Shown here piece by piece: positions 8,402 through 16,726 of a stretch of 18,986 bases of DNA. The notes under the pieces are model-generated. The model had not been told where the DNA came from. It worked only from the letters and a program-made list of their open reading frames with translations, and ran no database searches. Origin of the DNA: an uncultured Lachnospiraceae bacterium (GTDB lineage Bacteria; Bacillota_A; Clostridia; Lachnospirales; Lachnospiraceae); contig CACYDL010000192.1 of NCBI GenBank assembly GCA_902773195.1, positions 1 through 18,986 of the forward strand. Direction: 5' to 3'. Made by a program: the position numbers and the translations under genes. Position 1 is the stretch's first letter, and every line of letters starts with the position of its first letter.

Positions 8402-10084
8402 TTACGCGAAAATCGGGCTGAGGGACGCGGCAAGCTCCTCTTTGACCGCCTCGGCGGCGCCAAGATCGGCTCCCCTGGTCGTAAAATACGTCTTGATCTT
8501 CGGCTCGGTGCCGGACGGACGGACCACGACGGTCGATCCGTCTTCGAGGCTGTAGATCAGAACGTTCGCCTTCGGCAGGCCCGTCTCCTCGGTCTTCAGG
8601 TAATCGGCGACGCCGGTCACGGCCTTTCCGCCGATCTCCCTGAGAGGCTCCTCGCGGAGACTGCCCATGATGCCGTTCATCTTGTCCATGCCCGAAAGGC
8701 CCGGGAATTCGAAGCTGTCGACCTTGTTGAGATATCTTCCGTACTGGGCGTAGATCTCCTCGAGCCTCTGCTTCACGGAGCTTCCGATGCTCCTGTAGTA
8801 AGCCGCCATCTCGCAGATCAGCATCGCCCCGATGATCGCGTCCTTGTCTCTGACGTAGGAGCCGGCGAGGTAGCCGTAGCTCTCCTCGAATCCGAAGATG
8901 AAGCGTTCCTCCTCTCCGTCCGCCTCGAGCTTCGCGATCTGGTCGCCGATCCACTTGAAGCCGGTCAGGGTGTGGCGCATCTCCACCCCGTAGTGCTCCG
9001 CGACCTTGTCGGCCAGCGGCGTGGAAACGATGGACATGACGGCGACCGGTTTCTCCGGCATCGTCCCCTGCTCGATTCTTCCGGCGCAGATGTAGTCCAG
9101 AAGAAGGACGCCCACCTCGTTGCCGGAGACAAGCTCGTAGCTTCCGTCGGGGCACTTCATCGCGATACCGACGCGGTCGGCGTCGGGATCCGTCGCGAGC
9201 ATCAGATCCGCGCCGACGTTCTTCGCCAGCTCCAGCCCCTTCTCGAGGGCCTGGAAGATCTCGGGATTGGGATACGGGCAGGTGGTGAAATAGCCGTTGG
9301 GGTATTCCTGCTCCGGTACGATGGTGATGTCCGTGATGCCCATGTCCTTGAGCACATGGGTAACGGGGACAAGGCCGGTGCCGTTGAGCGGCGAATAGAC
9401 CAGCTTCAGTCCCGCCGTCCTGCACAGACCCGGTCTGACCTGACGGGACTCGATGGCCTTGTAGAGGGCTTCCTTGCACTCGTCGCTGACGAAGCGGATC
9501 AGGCCCTTCTCCACGCCTTCGGCGAAGGACATGTATTTGGCGCCATCCAGCACGTCCGTCTGCTGGATTCTCTCGTACACCACCGCCGCGGCGTCGTCGG
9601 TCATCTGGCAGCCGTCGGGGCCGTAGGCCTTGTATCCGTTGTACTTCGCGGGGTTGTGGGACGCGGTCACCATGATGCCCGCGTTGCAGTGGTAGTAGCG
9701 CGTCGCGAAGCTGAGGGCCGGAACCGGCATCAGCTCGTCGTAGATCACGCACTTGATGCCGTTGGCGGCAAGGACGCCCGCCGCGTTCTTCGCGAAGGTA
9801 TAGCCCTTAAGACGGCTGTCGTAGCTGATCGCCACCGTCTGGGTGCCGCCCTGGGTCTTGACCCAGTCCGCCACGCCCTGCGTCGCCTGCCTGACGACCC
9901 AGATGTTCATGCGGTTCGTACCGGCGCCGAGCGTGCCCCGGAGGCCGGCGGTTCCGAACTGCAGGGAGACGGCGAATCTTTCCCGGATCTCCTCATCGTT
10001 CCCCTCGATCGACATCAGCTCAGTCTTCAGGTCGCAGTCGAGAAGATCGGCTTCCAGCCAGCGGCGGTATTCATCCATATACAT
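8402..10084 (-). CDS. pgcA: alpha-phosphoglucomutase / phosphomannomutase family enzyme
   Basis: 560 aa cytoplasmic hexose-phosphate mutase that interconverts glucose-1-phosphate and glucose-6-phosphate through a phosphoserine. Numbered from the chosen start: FGTAGLRG near 43-50, catalytic serine loop TASHNP (Ser142), metal loop DPDADR (299-304), sugar-binding GFEESYGY (398-405) and phosphate-binding RPSGTEPK (522-529). This length and set of motifs match the Bacillus PgcA type. The frame opens with another ATG at 10093, but that codon abuts AAAGGAGG. The ATG at 10084 has nine-base spacing and is preferred. It has its own promoter. It would link glucan breakdown and UDP-glucose/envelope synthesis. 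Specificity for glucose over mannose is inferred. Confidence 0.93.
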   Translation of the reverse strand: MYMDEYRRWLEADLLDCDLKTELMSIEGNDEEIRERFAVSLQFGTAGLRGTLGAGTNRMNIWVVRQATQGVADWVKTQGGTQTVAISYDSRLKGYTFAKNAAGVLAANGIKCVIYDELMPVPALSFATRYYHCNAGIMVTASHNPAKYNGYKAYGPDGCQMTDDAAAVVYERIQQTDVLDGAKYMSFAEGVEKGLIRFVSDECKEALYKAIESRQVRPGLCRTAGLKLVYSPLNGTGLVPVTHVLKDMGITDITIVPEQEYPNGYFTTCPYPNPEIFQALEKGLELAKNVGADLMLATDPDADRVGIAMKCPDGSYELVSGNEVGVLLLDYICAGRIEQGTMPEKPVAVMSIVSTPLADKVAEHYGVEMRHTLTGFKWIGDQIAKLEADGEEERFIFGFEESYGYLAGSYVRDKDAIIGAMLICEMAAYYRSIGSSVKQRLEEIYAQYGRYLNKVDSFEFPGLSGMDKMNGIMGSLREEPLREIGGKAVTGVADYLKTEETGLPKANVLIYSLEDGSTVVVRPSGTEPKIKTYFTTRGADLGAAEAVKEELAASLSPIFA

Positions 10085-10156
10085 AGTCCTCATCCTCCTT
10101 TGAAGTGAATCCGTTACCAGTGAAAAAGCAGTTCCGTACAGTTTTTTCCTGTTTTC

Positions 10157-10186
10157 ATTATAAGACGGTTTTCAGGGGACGGTCAA
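10157..10186 (-). promoter_or_regulatory. sigma-A type promoter of phosphoglucomutase gene
   Basis: Reading the minus strand: -35 TTGACC (10181-10186), 18-bp spacer, perfect -10 TATAAT (10157-10162). The -35 box overlaps the TGA of trmL (10183-10185). I see no terminator between trmL and this promoter, so read-through from the upstream operon is also possible. The leader of about 65 bases ends in AAAGGAGG. Confidence 0.85.
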
Positions 10187-10701
10187 GGAATATGGGATAA
10201 ATCCTGCCCCTGCCTCCCGGTCCCCGGAGGCCCTCCGCGCATCTGCAGGCCGCGGAAACGGTTCTGCCTTTCCGCCTCGTAGAGCACGACGGAGACCGCG
10301 TTCGAGAGATTGAGGGACCTCTCCCCCTCCCGCATCGGAATGCGGATGCAGTGCTCCGGGTCAGAGGCGAGGATCTCCTCCGGAATGCCTCCGCTCTCCT
10401 TGCCGAACATCAGGAAATCATCCGCTCCGAATGCCACGTCCGCGTAGCACCTCTGTCCCTTCGTGGTGACGAACCAGACCACCGCGCCGGGATGAGCGCC
10501 GCGAAAAGCCTCGTAATTCATGTAGCGCGTCACGTCCAGTCTCTCCCAGTAGTCCAGGCCGGCCCTCTTCAGGTACCGATCCGTCAGATGGAACCCGATG
10601 GGCTCTATGAGATGCAGCGACGCTCCCGCGCACACGCAGCTTCTTCCGATATTGCCGGCGTTTCCCGGCTGCTCCGGTTCATGGAGTACGATTCCGATCA
10701 T
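10183..10701 (-). CDS. trmL: tRNA (cytidine/uridine-34 2'-O)-methyltransferase
   Basis: 172 aa SPOUT-class methyltransferase that methylates the ribose of wobble nucleotide 34 in certain leucine tRNAs using S-adenosylmethionine. Family motifs: IVLHEPEQPGNAGNIGRSC at the N-terminus, GLDYWERLDV (48-57), FVTTKG (77-82), and the knotted SAM-binding segments LMFGKESGGIPEEIL (97-111) and IRIPMREGERSLNLSNAVSVVLYEA (119-143). The last 25 residues are a Gly/Arg/Gln-rich extension beyond the usual end. The frame is open far upstream, but that part lies inside cca. The ATG at 10701 has GAGGAGG four bases upstream and overlaps the cca stop as ATGA. Confidence 0.93.
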   Translation of the reverse strand: MIGIVLHEPEQPGNAGNIGRSCVCAGASLHLIEPIGFHLTDRYLKRAGLDYWERLDVTRYMNYEAFRGAHPGAVVWFVTTKGQRCYADVAFGADDFLMFGKESGGIPEEILASDPEHCIRIPMREGERSLNLSNAVSVVLYEAERQNRFRGLQMRGGPPGTGRQGQDLSHIP

Positions 10702-12059
10702 GGTGCCTCCTCCGTCCGGCCGGCTGTCCCGGCATGCGCGGCCGAGAGGAAAGACAGGAGCGTCTCCCGGCTGTTCTTTCCGGGATCGTCGAGAACGAGC
10801 TCCAGGGCTCTGCCGAGCAGCGTCCCGATCTCCTTCCCGGAGACGCCCATCTCCAGAAGATCCGTGCCGTTGACCGCCAGATCCCGGATCTCCAGCGGAT
10901 CGCCGTGACGGCGGATGAGCTCGGCCCTCGCGTGCAGATGGTTGATCTTCCGGAGCTCCTCGTCGATGTTCCCGCCGTCCGCCAGAAGATCCGCCCATTT
11001 CAGCGCCAGAAACGACTCGAAGTGCTCCTGGCCCAGCAGATGCATGCATTTTCTGACCGACGCCGCGTCCGGTCCGGGGTCCAGCCCCTGCCGGGCGATC
11101 AGCAGCGTCACGGTTTTCCTGGTATCATTGTCCATCCGCAGCCGGCGGATCACCTTGTCCGCGATCGCGGCGCCCGCCGCCTCTTGCCCCGGGAAATGAT
11201 CCCAGCCGAATTCGTCCGTCTCCCTCACGGAGGGCTTCCCGAATTCGTGCATCAGGGCCGTCAGCCTCAGGATCCTGTCCGGCGGCATCACCTCCAGGGA
11301 CCGCAGGGTGTGTTCGCCCACGGTATCCCGGGCGGGACGCATCGGACCGGCGCAGCCGGTCTCCATGCAGAGATCGAATTCCGGCAGGATCACGGCCGTG
11401 ATCCCGAGCCGGAAGAGCTCGGCGGTCATCTCCGGGTGGTCCGATTCCAGAAGCTTCACGAGCTCGGCGGAGATCCTCTCGGCGCTCACGGCCGCGAGGC
11501 TCTCCGCGTGGCGGCGCACCGCGTCCCTCGTCCCGGGATCGATGGAAAAGCCCAGCTGCGCGGCGAAACGGACCGCGCGCATGACGCGCAGCGCGTCCTC
11601 CCCGAAGCGGAGATCCGGATTGCCCACGCAGCGGATCGTCTTTTTCTGCAGATCGCTCATGCCGCCGTAGAGGTCGACCAGTCCCCGGGTATCGTTGTAG
11701 GCCATGGCGTTGATCGTAAAGTCCCGCCTCATCAGGTCCGCCGCGAGGCTGGGGGTAAACGTCACGTGGTCCGGGTGTCTCCCGTCGGAATAGCTGCCGT
11801 CGATCCGGTAGGTGGTCACCTCGAAGCCGTCCTCCTCCAGCATGACCGTCACCGTGCCGTGGGCGATCCCGGTGTCCACGGTCCTGCGGAAGCACGCCTT
11901 GACCTCCTCCGGTCTGGCGGAGGTGGTGATATCCCAGTCGCTCGGCTCGCGGGCGAGAACGGAATCGCGCACACAGCCGCCAACGGCATAGGCTTCAAAC
12001 CCATGCCGCTGTAAAATGTCCAGTATGTAGCTTACTTTCGGAGGGATCTTTAATTTCAT
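10698..12059 (-). CDS. cca: CCA-adding tRNA nucleotidyltransferase with altered HD domain
   Basis: 453 aa class II nucleotidyltransferase that builds or repairs the 3' CCA end of tRNAs. Motifs numbered from the ATG: VGGCVRD (26-32), catalytic DWDIT (42-46), RRDFTINAMAYN (111-122) and EDALRVMRAVRFAAQLGF (154-171). The helical neck and body follow. An HD-type region is recognisable (RLTALMHEFGKP, about 265-276), but the HD pair is His-Glu, not His-Asp. A GTG codon three codons upstream is possible; the ATG at 12059 is preferred because GGATGAG lies eight bases before it. The 3' end overlaps trmL by 4 bp. It lies 72 bp after proS. Confidence 0.93.
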   Translation of the reverse strand: MKLKIPPKVSYILDILQRHGFEAYAVGGCVRDSVLAREPSDWDITTSARPEEVKACFRRTVDTGIAHGTVTVMLEEDGFEVTTYRIDGSYSDGRHPDHVTFTPSLAADLMRRDFTINAMAYNDTRGLVDLYGGMSDLQKKTIRCVGNPDLRFGEDALRVMRAVRFAAQLGFSIDPGTRDAVRRHAESLAAVSAERISAELVKLLESDHPEMTAELFRLGITAVILPEFDLCMETGCAGPMRPARDTVGEHTLRSLEVMPPDRILRLTALMHEFGKPSVRETDEFGWDHFPGQEAAGAAIADKVIRRLRMDNDTRKTVTLLIARQGLDPGPDAASVRKCMHLLGQEHFESFLALKWADLLADGGNIDEELRKINHLHARAELIRRHGDPLEIRDLAVNGTDLLEMGVSGKEIGTLLGRALELVLDDPGKNSRETLLSFLSAAHAGTAGRTEEAP

Positions 12060-12131
12060 GCAGATCACTCATCCGGCGCGGCCGCGCCGGAGCTTCCTCT
12101 CCTCTTCCCGTAATCCGTACGTTCTCTTCGG

Positions 12132-13583
12132 TCAGTACGCCCTGCCCCAGTACACCAGGCTTTTCGCGGGCTTCCCGCAGCACACGCAGACGGCGCCTTC
12201 CTTCGGCGCGCCCTCCGGTCCCAGGGGGATGCAGCGGGAGGTCGCCCTGGTGTCTTCCTTGATCTTATCCTCGCAGGCGCGGTCTCCACACCAGGCGGCC
12301 CGCACAAATCCGGGCTTCTCCTCCACGGTCCTGCAGAATTCCGCGTAATCCGCGGCGTCGAAGATATGCCTGTCACGGAATGCCTTCGCCCGCTCAAACA
12401 TATCCTTCTGAATGGTCTCGAGAAGAGCGGCCGCGGCGGACGCGGCTTCCGCGATGGAGACCGTCGTCTTTTCCCTGGTATCTCTTCTGACGAGGACGCA
12501 CTGTCCGTTCTCCATATCCTTCGGGCCGATCTCGATTCTCATCGGGAATCCGCGCATCTCCTGATCCGCGAACTTCCATCCCGGGGATCTGTCCGTGTCG
12601 TCCAGCTTCACCCGGATTCCGGCCGCCCTCAGGGCGTCCGCGATGCCGGCGGCGCACTCCGTGACGCCTTCCGCCTTCTGACGGATCGGGATGACCACGC
12701 ACTGGTTCGGCGCGATTCTGGGCGGAAGCACCAGGCCGTCGTCGTCCCCGTGCACCATGATGATCGCGCCGATCATGCGCGTCGTCATGCCCCAGGAGGT
12801 CTGATGGACGTATTTCAGGGTGTTGTCCCTGTCGGTGTACTGGATGCCGAAGGCCCTGGCGAAGCCGTCGCCGAAGTTGTGGCTGGTGCCGGACTGAAGG
12901 GCCTGGCCGTCGTGCATGAGGGCCTCGATGGTATAGGTGGACTCCGCGCCCGCGAACTTCTCCTTGTCCGTCTTGCGTCCTCTCACGACGGGGATCGCCA
13001 GGACCTCCTCGGCGAAATCAGCATAGACGTTCAGCATCTGAAGGGTGCGCTCCTCCGCCTCCTCCGCGGTGGCGTGGGCGGTGTGCCCCTCCTGCCACAG
13101 GAATTCCCTGGATCTGAGGAAGGGCCTGGTGGTCTTCTCCCAGCGGAGCACCGAGCACCACTGGTTGTAGACTCTCGGAAGATCCCTGTATGACTGGATG
13201 TCCTTCGCGTAGAGATCGCAGAAGAGCGTCTCGGACGTGGGCCGGATACACATCTTCTCCTGCAGGACGGAGGCGCCGCCCTGCGTCACCCAGGCGACCT
13301 CCGGGGCGAAGCCCTCGACGTGGTCCTTCTCCATGTTCAGGAGCGATTCGGGAATCAGCATCGGCAGGTAGACGTTCTGCACGCCCGTCTCCTTGAATCT
13401 CCTGTCGAGTTCGTTCTGGATGTTCTCCCAGATCGCGTAGCCGGCGGGCTTTAACACCATGCACCCCTTGACCGAGGTGTAGCCGGTCAGCTCCGCCTTC
13501 TTCACGACGTCCGTGTACCACTGCGCGAAATCCTCGTCCCGCGAGGTAATTGATTCTACGAGTTTCTTGTCTTTTCCAGCCAT
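12132..13583 (-). CDS. proS: prolyl-tRNA synthetase, short archaeal/eukaryotic-like type
   Basis: 483 aa class II synthetase that charges tRNA-Pro. It lacks the editing insertion of the long bacterial form. Motif 2 region [22 protein letters not shown] (147-168) and RPTSET (114-119) are clear, motif 3 is [20 protein letters not shown] (261-280). The anticodon-binding domain covers about 290-400. The C-terminal domain has a cysteine cluster, CGDRAC (432-437) and CVCC (466-469), typical of the zinc-binding end of this form, and finishes with WGRAY. The ATG has AAGGAGA ten bases upstream. There is no T-box leader; the gene follows the deaminase gene by only 68 bp. Confidence 0.96.
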   Translation of the reverse strand: MAGKDKKLVESITSRDEDFAQWYTDVVKKAELTGYTSVKGCMVLKPAGYAIWENIQNELDRRFKETGVQNVYLPMLIPESLLNMEKDHVEGFAPEVAWVTQGGASVLQEKMCIRPTSETLFCDLYAKDIQSYRDLPRVYNQWCSVLRWEKTTRPFLRSREFLWQEGHTAHATAEEAEERTLQMLNVYADFAEEVLAIPVVRGRKTDKEKFAGAESTYTIEALMHDGQALQSGTSHNFGDGFARAFGIQYTDRDNTLKYVHQTSWGMTTRMIGAIIMVHGDDDGLVLPPRIAPNQCVVIPIRQKAEGVTECAAGIADALRAAGIRVKLDDTDRSPGWKFADQEMRGFPMRIEIGPKDMENGQCVLVRRDTREKTTVSIAEAASAAAALLETIQKDMFERAKAFRDRHIFDAADYAEFCRTVEEKPGFVRAAWCGDRACEDKIKEDTRATSRCIPLGPEGAPKEGAVCVCCGKPAKSLVYWGRAY

Positions 13584-13623
13584 ATCGGAATGGTCTCCTT
13601 ATCGTTAAATCTTTTCTTTCCCG

Positions 13624-13642
13624 GCGGCGCGGGACGCGCCGC
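13624..13642 (-). other. GC-rich hairpin between the dCMP deaminase gene and proS
   Basis: GCGGCGCG (13624-13631) pairs perfectly with CGCGCCGC (13635-13642) around a 3-base loop. It lies 10 bases after the comEB stop. There is no U-tract on the minus strand, so it is a poor intrinsic terminator. It may protect the 3' end of a processed transcript or reduce read-through to proS. Function uncertain. Confidence 0.45.
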
Positions 13643-13651
13643 GCTTCTTTC

Positions 13652-14137
13652 TCAGACGTCGATCCGGATCGCCCGTCCTGTCCTCGTATACCGGTAGTAT
13701 CTCACCCCCGCGGCGTCAAACATTCTGCGGGAGGCGATGAACGCGTCCTGATCCGCGTATTTGTCGCTGTCGTAGACCACCGTCCGGATGCCGGCCTGGA
13801 TGATGGCCTTCGCGCACTCGTTGCAGGGAAAGAGCGTCACGTAGAGCTTGGCCCCCTCCAGGCTTCCTCCCCTGTAATTGAGGATCGCGTTCAGTTCGCT
13901 GTGCGTCGTATAAAAATACTTGTTTTCCAGGGGCTCGCCTTCCCTGTTCCAGGGAAAGTCGTCGTCGGACACGCCGTTGGGGAAGCCGTTGTACCCCATG
14001 CTCAGGATCCGGTTGTTCGGGCTGACGATGCAGGCTCCAACCTGGGTGTTCGGGTCCTTGGATCGCATGCCGCTCAGCGACGCCACGCCCATGAAATACT
14101 CGTCCCAGCTGAGATAGTCCTTTCTCTTTGAACTCAT
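13652..14137 (-). CDS. comEB: dCMP deaminase, ComEB type
   Basis: 161 aa zinc-dependent cytidine/deoxycytidylate deaminase-fold protein; dCMP deaminase supplies dUMP for thymidylate synthesis. Zinc-site motifs are visible: THSELNAI (His79, Glu81 as proton shuttle) and PCNEC (Cys105, Cys108). The N-terminal SWDEYFMGVASLSGMRSKDPNTQVG and GYNGFPNG motifs are typical of dCMP deaminases rather than cytidine deaminases. ComEB is the Bacillus name; the role in competence there is doubtful. GGGAGA lies eight bases before the ATG. It follows upp, keeping pyrimidine functions together. Confidence 0.93.
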   Translation of the reverse strand: MSSKRKDYLSWDEYFMGVASLSGMRSKDPNTQVGACIVSPNNRILSMGYNGFPNGVSDDDFPWNREGEPLENKYFYTTHSELNAILNYRGGSLEGAKLYVTLFPCNECAKAIIQAGIRTVVYDSDKYADQDAFIASRRMFDAAGVRYYRYTRTGRAIRIDV

Positions 14138-14216
14138 ACCAGAAATCTCCCGTTCCGCAAAGACAGACTCCCGCCGGACCCGGACCTGCCGCGGCCGGAA
14201 GGAGTCATCCCATGTG

Positions 14217-14232
14217 ATCAGGCGCGCCTGAT
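14217..14232. promoter_or_regulatory. 16-bp perfect palindrome between upp and dCMP deaminase gene
   Basis: ATCAGGCGCGCCTGAT is its own reverse complement. It sits 10 bases after the upp stop and about 80 bases before the comEB start. There is no T-run, so it is not a normal terminator. It could be an operator for a dimeric regulator or a short RNA stem (ATCAGG/CCTGAT). The same gap has a weaker 6-bp outer stem GACTCC/GGAGTC (14166-14206). Function not known. Confidence 0.4.
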
Positions 14233-14242
14233 GCAGCCGTGA

Positions 14243-14872
14243 TTATTTCGTGCCGAAGATGCGGTCTCCCGCGTCCCCGAGTCCGGGGACGATATAGCCG
14301 ATCTCGTTGAGGCGCTCGTCCAGGGCGCCGACGGTGATGTCCACGTCGGGGTGCTCCTCCTGAAGCTTCTTCAGGCCCTCCGGAGCCGCGATGATGCAGA
14401 GGAAGCGGATATTCTTGCAGCCGTGCTTCTTGAGCTGCGAGATCGCGTCGACGGCGGAGCCTCCGGTGGCGAGCATGGGATCGACCACAAACACGTCGCG
14501 GTCCTCGATATCCGCGGGAAGCTTGCAGTAGTATTCCACCGGCTTCAGCGTATCATGATCCCGGTACATGCCGATGTGCCCCACCTTGGCGGAGGGAATC
14601 AGCATCTGCATGCCGGAGACCATGCCCAGCCCGGCGCGGAGAATCGGAACGATCGCGAGCTTCTTGCCCGCGAGACGCTCCACGGTCGTCGGGGCCATCG
14701 GCGTCTCGATCTCTACCTCCTCCAGGCACAGATCGCGGGTCGATTCATAGGTCTCCAGCATGGCGATCTCGGAGATCATCTCCCGGAATTCCTTCGTCCC
14801 CGTATTGCTGTCGCGGATGATACCGATCTTGTGCTTGATCAGCGGATGATCCATAATAATAACCTTGCCCAT
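14243..14872 (-). CDS. upp: uracil phosphoribosyltransferase
   Basis: 209 aa, exactly the usual family length. It converts uracil plus PRPP to UMP in pyrimidine salvage. The PRPP loop [16 protein letters not shown] is at 129-144, ILRAGLGM at 77-84, and the uracil-binding end [26 protein letters not shown] closes the protein. An upstream in-frame start exists, but the ATG at 14872 has GGAGG six bases upstream and gives the family N-terminus. It begins 28 bp after tsaC. Confidence 0.97.
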   Translation of the reverse strand: MGKVIIMDHPLIKHKIGIIRDSNTGTKEFREMISEIAMLETYESTRDLCLEEVEIETPMAPTTVERLAGKKLAIVPILRAGLGMVSGMQMLIPSAKVGHIGMYRDHDTLKPVEYYCKLPADIEDRDVFVVDPMLATGGSAVDAISQLKKHGCKNIRFLCIIAAPEGLKKLQEEHPDVDITVGALDERLNEIGYIVPGLGDAGDRIFGTK

Positions 14873-14900
14873 AGTCTTCCTCCGTTCCTTTGAAATGTTT

Positions 14901-15956
14901 TTATGCCTCAATCACCTGATGTCCGGCTGCCTTCAGCAGCCTGTTCATAACTGCCATCCCCATAACCGGGGTATTAAACGATTCCGAATAGATCACGTCG
15001 ACGTCCTCGTCGTCCATCGACCGGAGCACCGCGAAGAGGTGTCTCGCGATCGAGGTCTCCTCCCGCCGGCTGCCGATCCTCATGACGACGTCCGCGCTGT
15101 AGAGCCCGGCCGTCTCATCCGCGGCGATCACGCCGGTGCGCCTCCCGAGGCGTCTCTGTTCCTCCGCGAGCCGGTTGATCCTCGCCGCCACGCCGTCCCT
15201 TCCGCCTTCCACGACGTAGAGCTGCGCCTTCGGCGCGTAATGGCGGTATCTCATGCCCGGCGCCTTGGGGCGTACGCCCCGGCTCTCGTCCGGATGGATC
15301 AGGCCCGGATCGATCCTCACTTCGCCGATCACGGACTCCAGCATCTGCCGGTTGACGTACCCGGGGCGCAGGATCACCGGCGCGTCCTCGGTGAAATCGA
15401 CGATGGTGGATTCCAGACCGATCTCGGTGCTCCCGCTGTCGATGATCATGTCGATCCTGCCCCACAGATCCCTGACGACATGTTCGGCGCAGGTCGGGGA
15501 AGGTCTTCCGCTGGTGTTCGCGCTCGGAGCCGCCACATAGCCGCCTGCCGCGCGGATCAGCGCGAGGGCGGTCCCGTGTCCGGGCATCCTCACCGCCACG
15601 GTGTCCAGCCCGCCCGTCGTCTCCCGGGGAACGGCCGCCGTCTTATTGAGAATCATCGTCAGGGGCCCCGGCCAGAAGGCCGCCGCCAGCTGTTCCGCCT
15701 TCGGCGGAATCTCCGCGGCGATGGCGGGGAGATGTTCCATATCCGCGATGTGCACGATCAGCGGATTATCCGACGGCCGTCCCTTCGCGGCGTAGATTTT
15801 TCCGGACGCCTCCGGATTCAGCGCGTCGCCCCCCAGACCGTAGACCGTCTCCGTGGGAAACGCGCAAAGTCCGCCCCGGCGCAGGATCCCGCCGGCGCGC
15901 GCCATGACGCTCGGATCGATGTGATCCGGATCGATCCTGACAAGTTCCGTGTTCAT
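14901..15956 (-). CDS. tsaC: L-threonylcarbamoyladenylate synthase, Sua5 type
   Basis: 351 aa enzyme that makes threonylcarbamoyl-AMP from threonine, bicarbonate and ATP, the first step of t6A37 modification of ANN-decoding tRNAs. The YrdC domain covers about 15-200, with [13 protein letters not shown] (33-45), KGRPSDNPL (58-66), FWPGPLT (94-100) and APSANTSG (143-150). A linker [11 protein letters not shown] (234-244) joins the C-terminal Sua5 domain (about 246-345), so this is the two-domain Sua5 form. The ATG has only GAAGAGGG directly beside it; spacing is poor, but no better start leaves the fold intact. It follows the DivIVA-like gene by 14 bp. Confidence 0.95.
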   Translation of the reverse strand: MNTELVRIDPDHIDPSVMARAGGILRRGGLCAFPTETVYGLGGDALNPEASGKIYAAKGRPSDNPLIVHIADMEHLPAIAAEIPPKAEQLAAAFWPGPLTMILNKTAAVPRETTGGLDTVAVRMPGHGTALALIRAAGGYVAAPSANTSGRPSPTCAEHVVRDLWGRIDMIIDSGSTEIGLESTIVDFTEDAPVILRPGYVNRQMLESVIGEVRIDPGLIHPDESRGVRPKAPGMRYRHYAPKAQLYVVEGGRDGVAARINRLAEEQRRLGRRTGVIAADETAGLYSADVVMRIGSRREETSIARHLFAVLRSMDDEDVDVIYSESFNTPVMGMAVMNRLLKAAGHQVIEA

Positions 15957-15970
15957 CCCTCTTCACGCTT

Positions 15971-16684
15971 TCAGACCCGGAGGTCGGGATCCTCGTCGTC
16001 GTCGGGGCCGCTTCCGTCGAAATCGAAGTCCAGAAGGGCGTCCAGATCGCCGTCGTCCAGATCGTCCAGGTCGTCCAGATCATCGTAGCTGCCGAAGCCG
16101 TCCAGATCGTCGCCGTCCAGGTCGTCGTCCTCGTCGTCCAGGTCGATGTCGTCCAGAGACACCGGCATGCTCTGAATGATCTCATGCACCTCCTTGTAGG
16201 ACTGCATGAATTTCTTCTGCATCTGGTTGAACATGTCGACGATCTCGTTCATCTCGTCCTGTACGGCCAGATACTTCTTTTTGCCGTCGTTGAGCTTCGC
16301 GTCCACCTCGGACTGCACCGAGGACAGGCGCCGCTTCGCCTCCTGGTCGGCCTCCGCCAGGATCCGCTCCGCCTCGCTCTTCGCCGCCGCGATGATCTCG
16401 TCGCCCTTCACCTTGGATTCATAGACAAGATCTCCGATCTGGCGGTAATTGTCGATGTACTTCTGATACTTTGTGCTGATCTCCTTCTCCAGGCGGTCTA
16501 CCTGCTCGTCCTTCAGGACGACCCGGCTCTTCAGCTCGGAGATGATCTTGTCCCGCTTCCGGATATCCTTCTCCAGAGCGGCGGCCTGCTTGCCCGCCTC
16601 GCTCTCCTGCCGGCGGATGTACTCCAGGACCTCGTCCTTGTCGAAGCCTCTCAGCGCCTGCTTGAACATTGAATAATCATCCAT
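15971..16684 (-). CDS. DivIVA-like coiled-coil protein with polyaspartate tail
   Basis: 237 aa. The first 25 residues (MFKQALRGFDKDEVLEYIRR) match the DivIVA/GpsB N-terminal pattern that binds membrane and starts the coiled coil. Charged heptad-rich sequence then runs from about 20 to 165. The last 60 residues are extremely acidic: DDIDLDDEDDDLDGDDLDG, repeated DDL units and DFDFDG. DivIVA proteins mark poles and septa and recruit division or wall-synthesis proteins. The ATG at 16684 has the purine-rich AAGGTAAGGGGAG directly upstream. The longer frame upstream overlaps the GH18 gene. It sits between a wall-hydrolase-like gene and tsaC. Distant similarity; exact role not readable. Confidence 0.75.
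   Translation of the reverse strand: MDDYSMFKQALRGFDKDEVLEYIRRQESEAGKQAAALEKDIRKRDKIISELKSRVVLKDEQVDRLEKEISTKYQKYIDNYRQIGDLVYESKVKGDEIIAAAKSEAERILAEADQEAKRRLSSVQSEVDAKLNDGKKKYLAVQDEMNEIVDMFNQMQKKFMQSYKEVHEIIQSMPVSLDDIDLDDEDDDLDGDDLDGFGSYDDLDDLDDLDDGDLDALLDFDFDGSGPDDDEDPDLRV
16018..16156 (-). repeat. Asp-rich coding repeat (GTCCAGATCGTC-type units)
   Basis: The tail of the DivIVA-like gene is built of short repeated units. On the plus strand GTCCAGATCGTC, GTCCAGGTCGTC and GTCCAGATCGCC recur between 16018 and 16156. They encode DDLDD-type peptides on the minus strand. The near-identical codons point to expansion by slippage or unequal recombination. Confidence 0.8.
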
Positions 16685-16708
16685 ACTCCCCTTACCTTTT
16701 CCCCTTTC

Positions 16709-16726
16709 CGCCTGACCTGTCAGGCG
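16709..16726 (-). other. hairpin across the GH18 stop codon
   Basis: CGCCTGAC (16719-16726 in transcript order) pairs with GTCAGGCG (16709-16716), an 8-bp perfect inverted repeat with a 2-base centre (or a 7-bp stem with 4-base loop). The TGA stop of the GH18 gene (16720-16722) lies in it. There is no U-tract; the next 25 bases are purine-rich and lead to the DivIVA-like start. It may stabilise an upstream mRNA fragment or affect coupling. Confidence 0.5.

Noticed and set aside
10702..11049. N-terminal extension of TrmL (288-aa version)
   Set aside because: The extra 116 residues are cca read in another frame; the ATG at 10701 has a good Shine-Dalgarno site and begins the family domain.
13584..13651. 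T-box riboswitch for proS
   Set aside because: Only 68 bases separate the genes and there is no T-box sequence or specifier stem; just a short GC hairpin.
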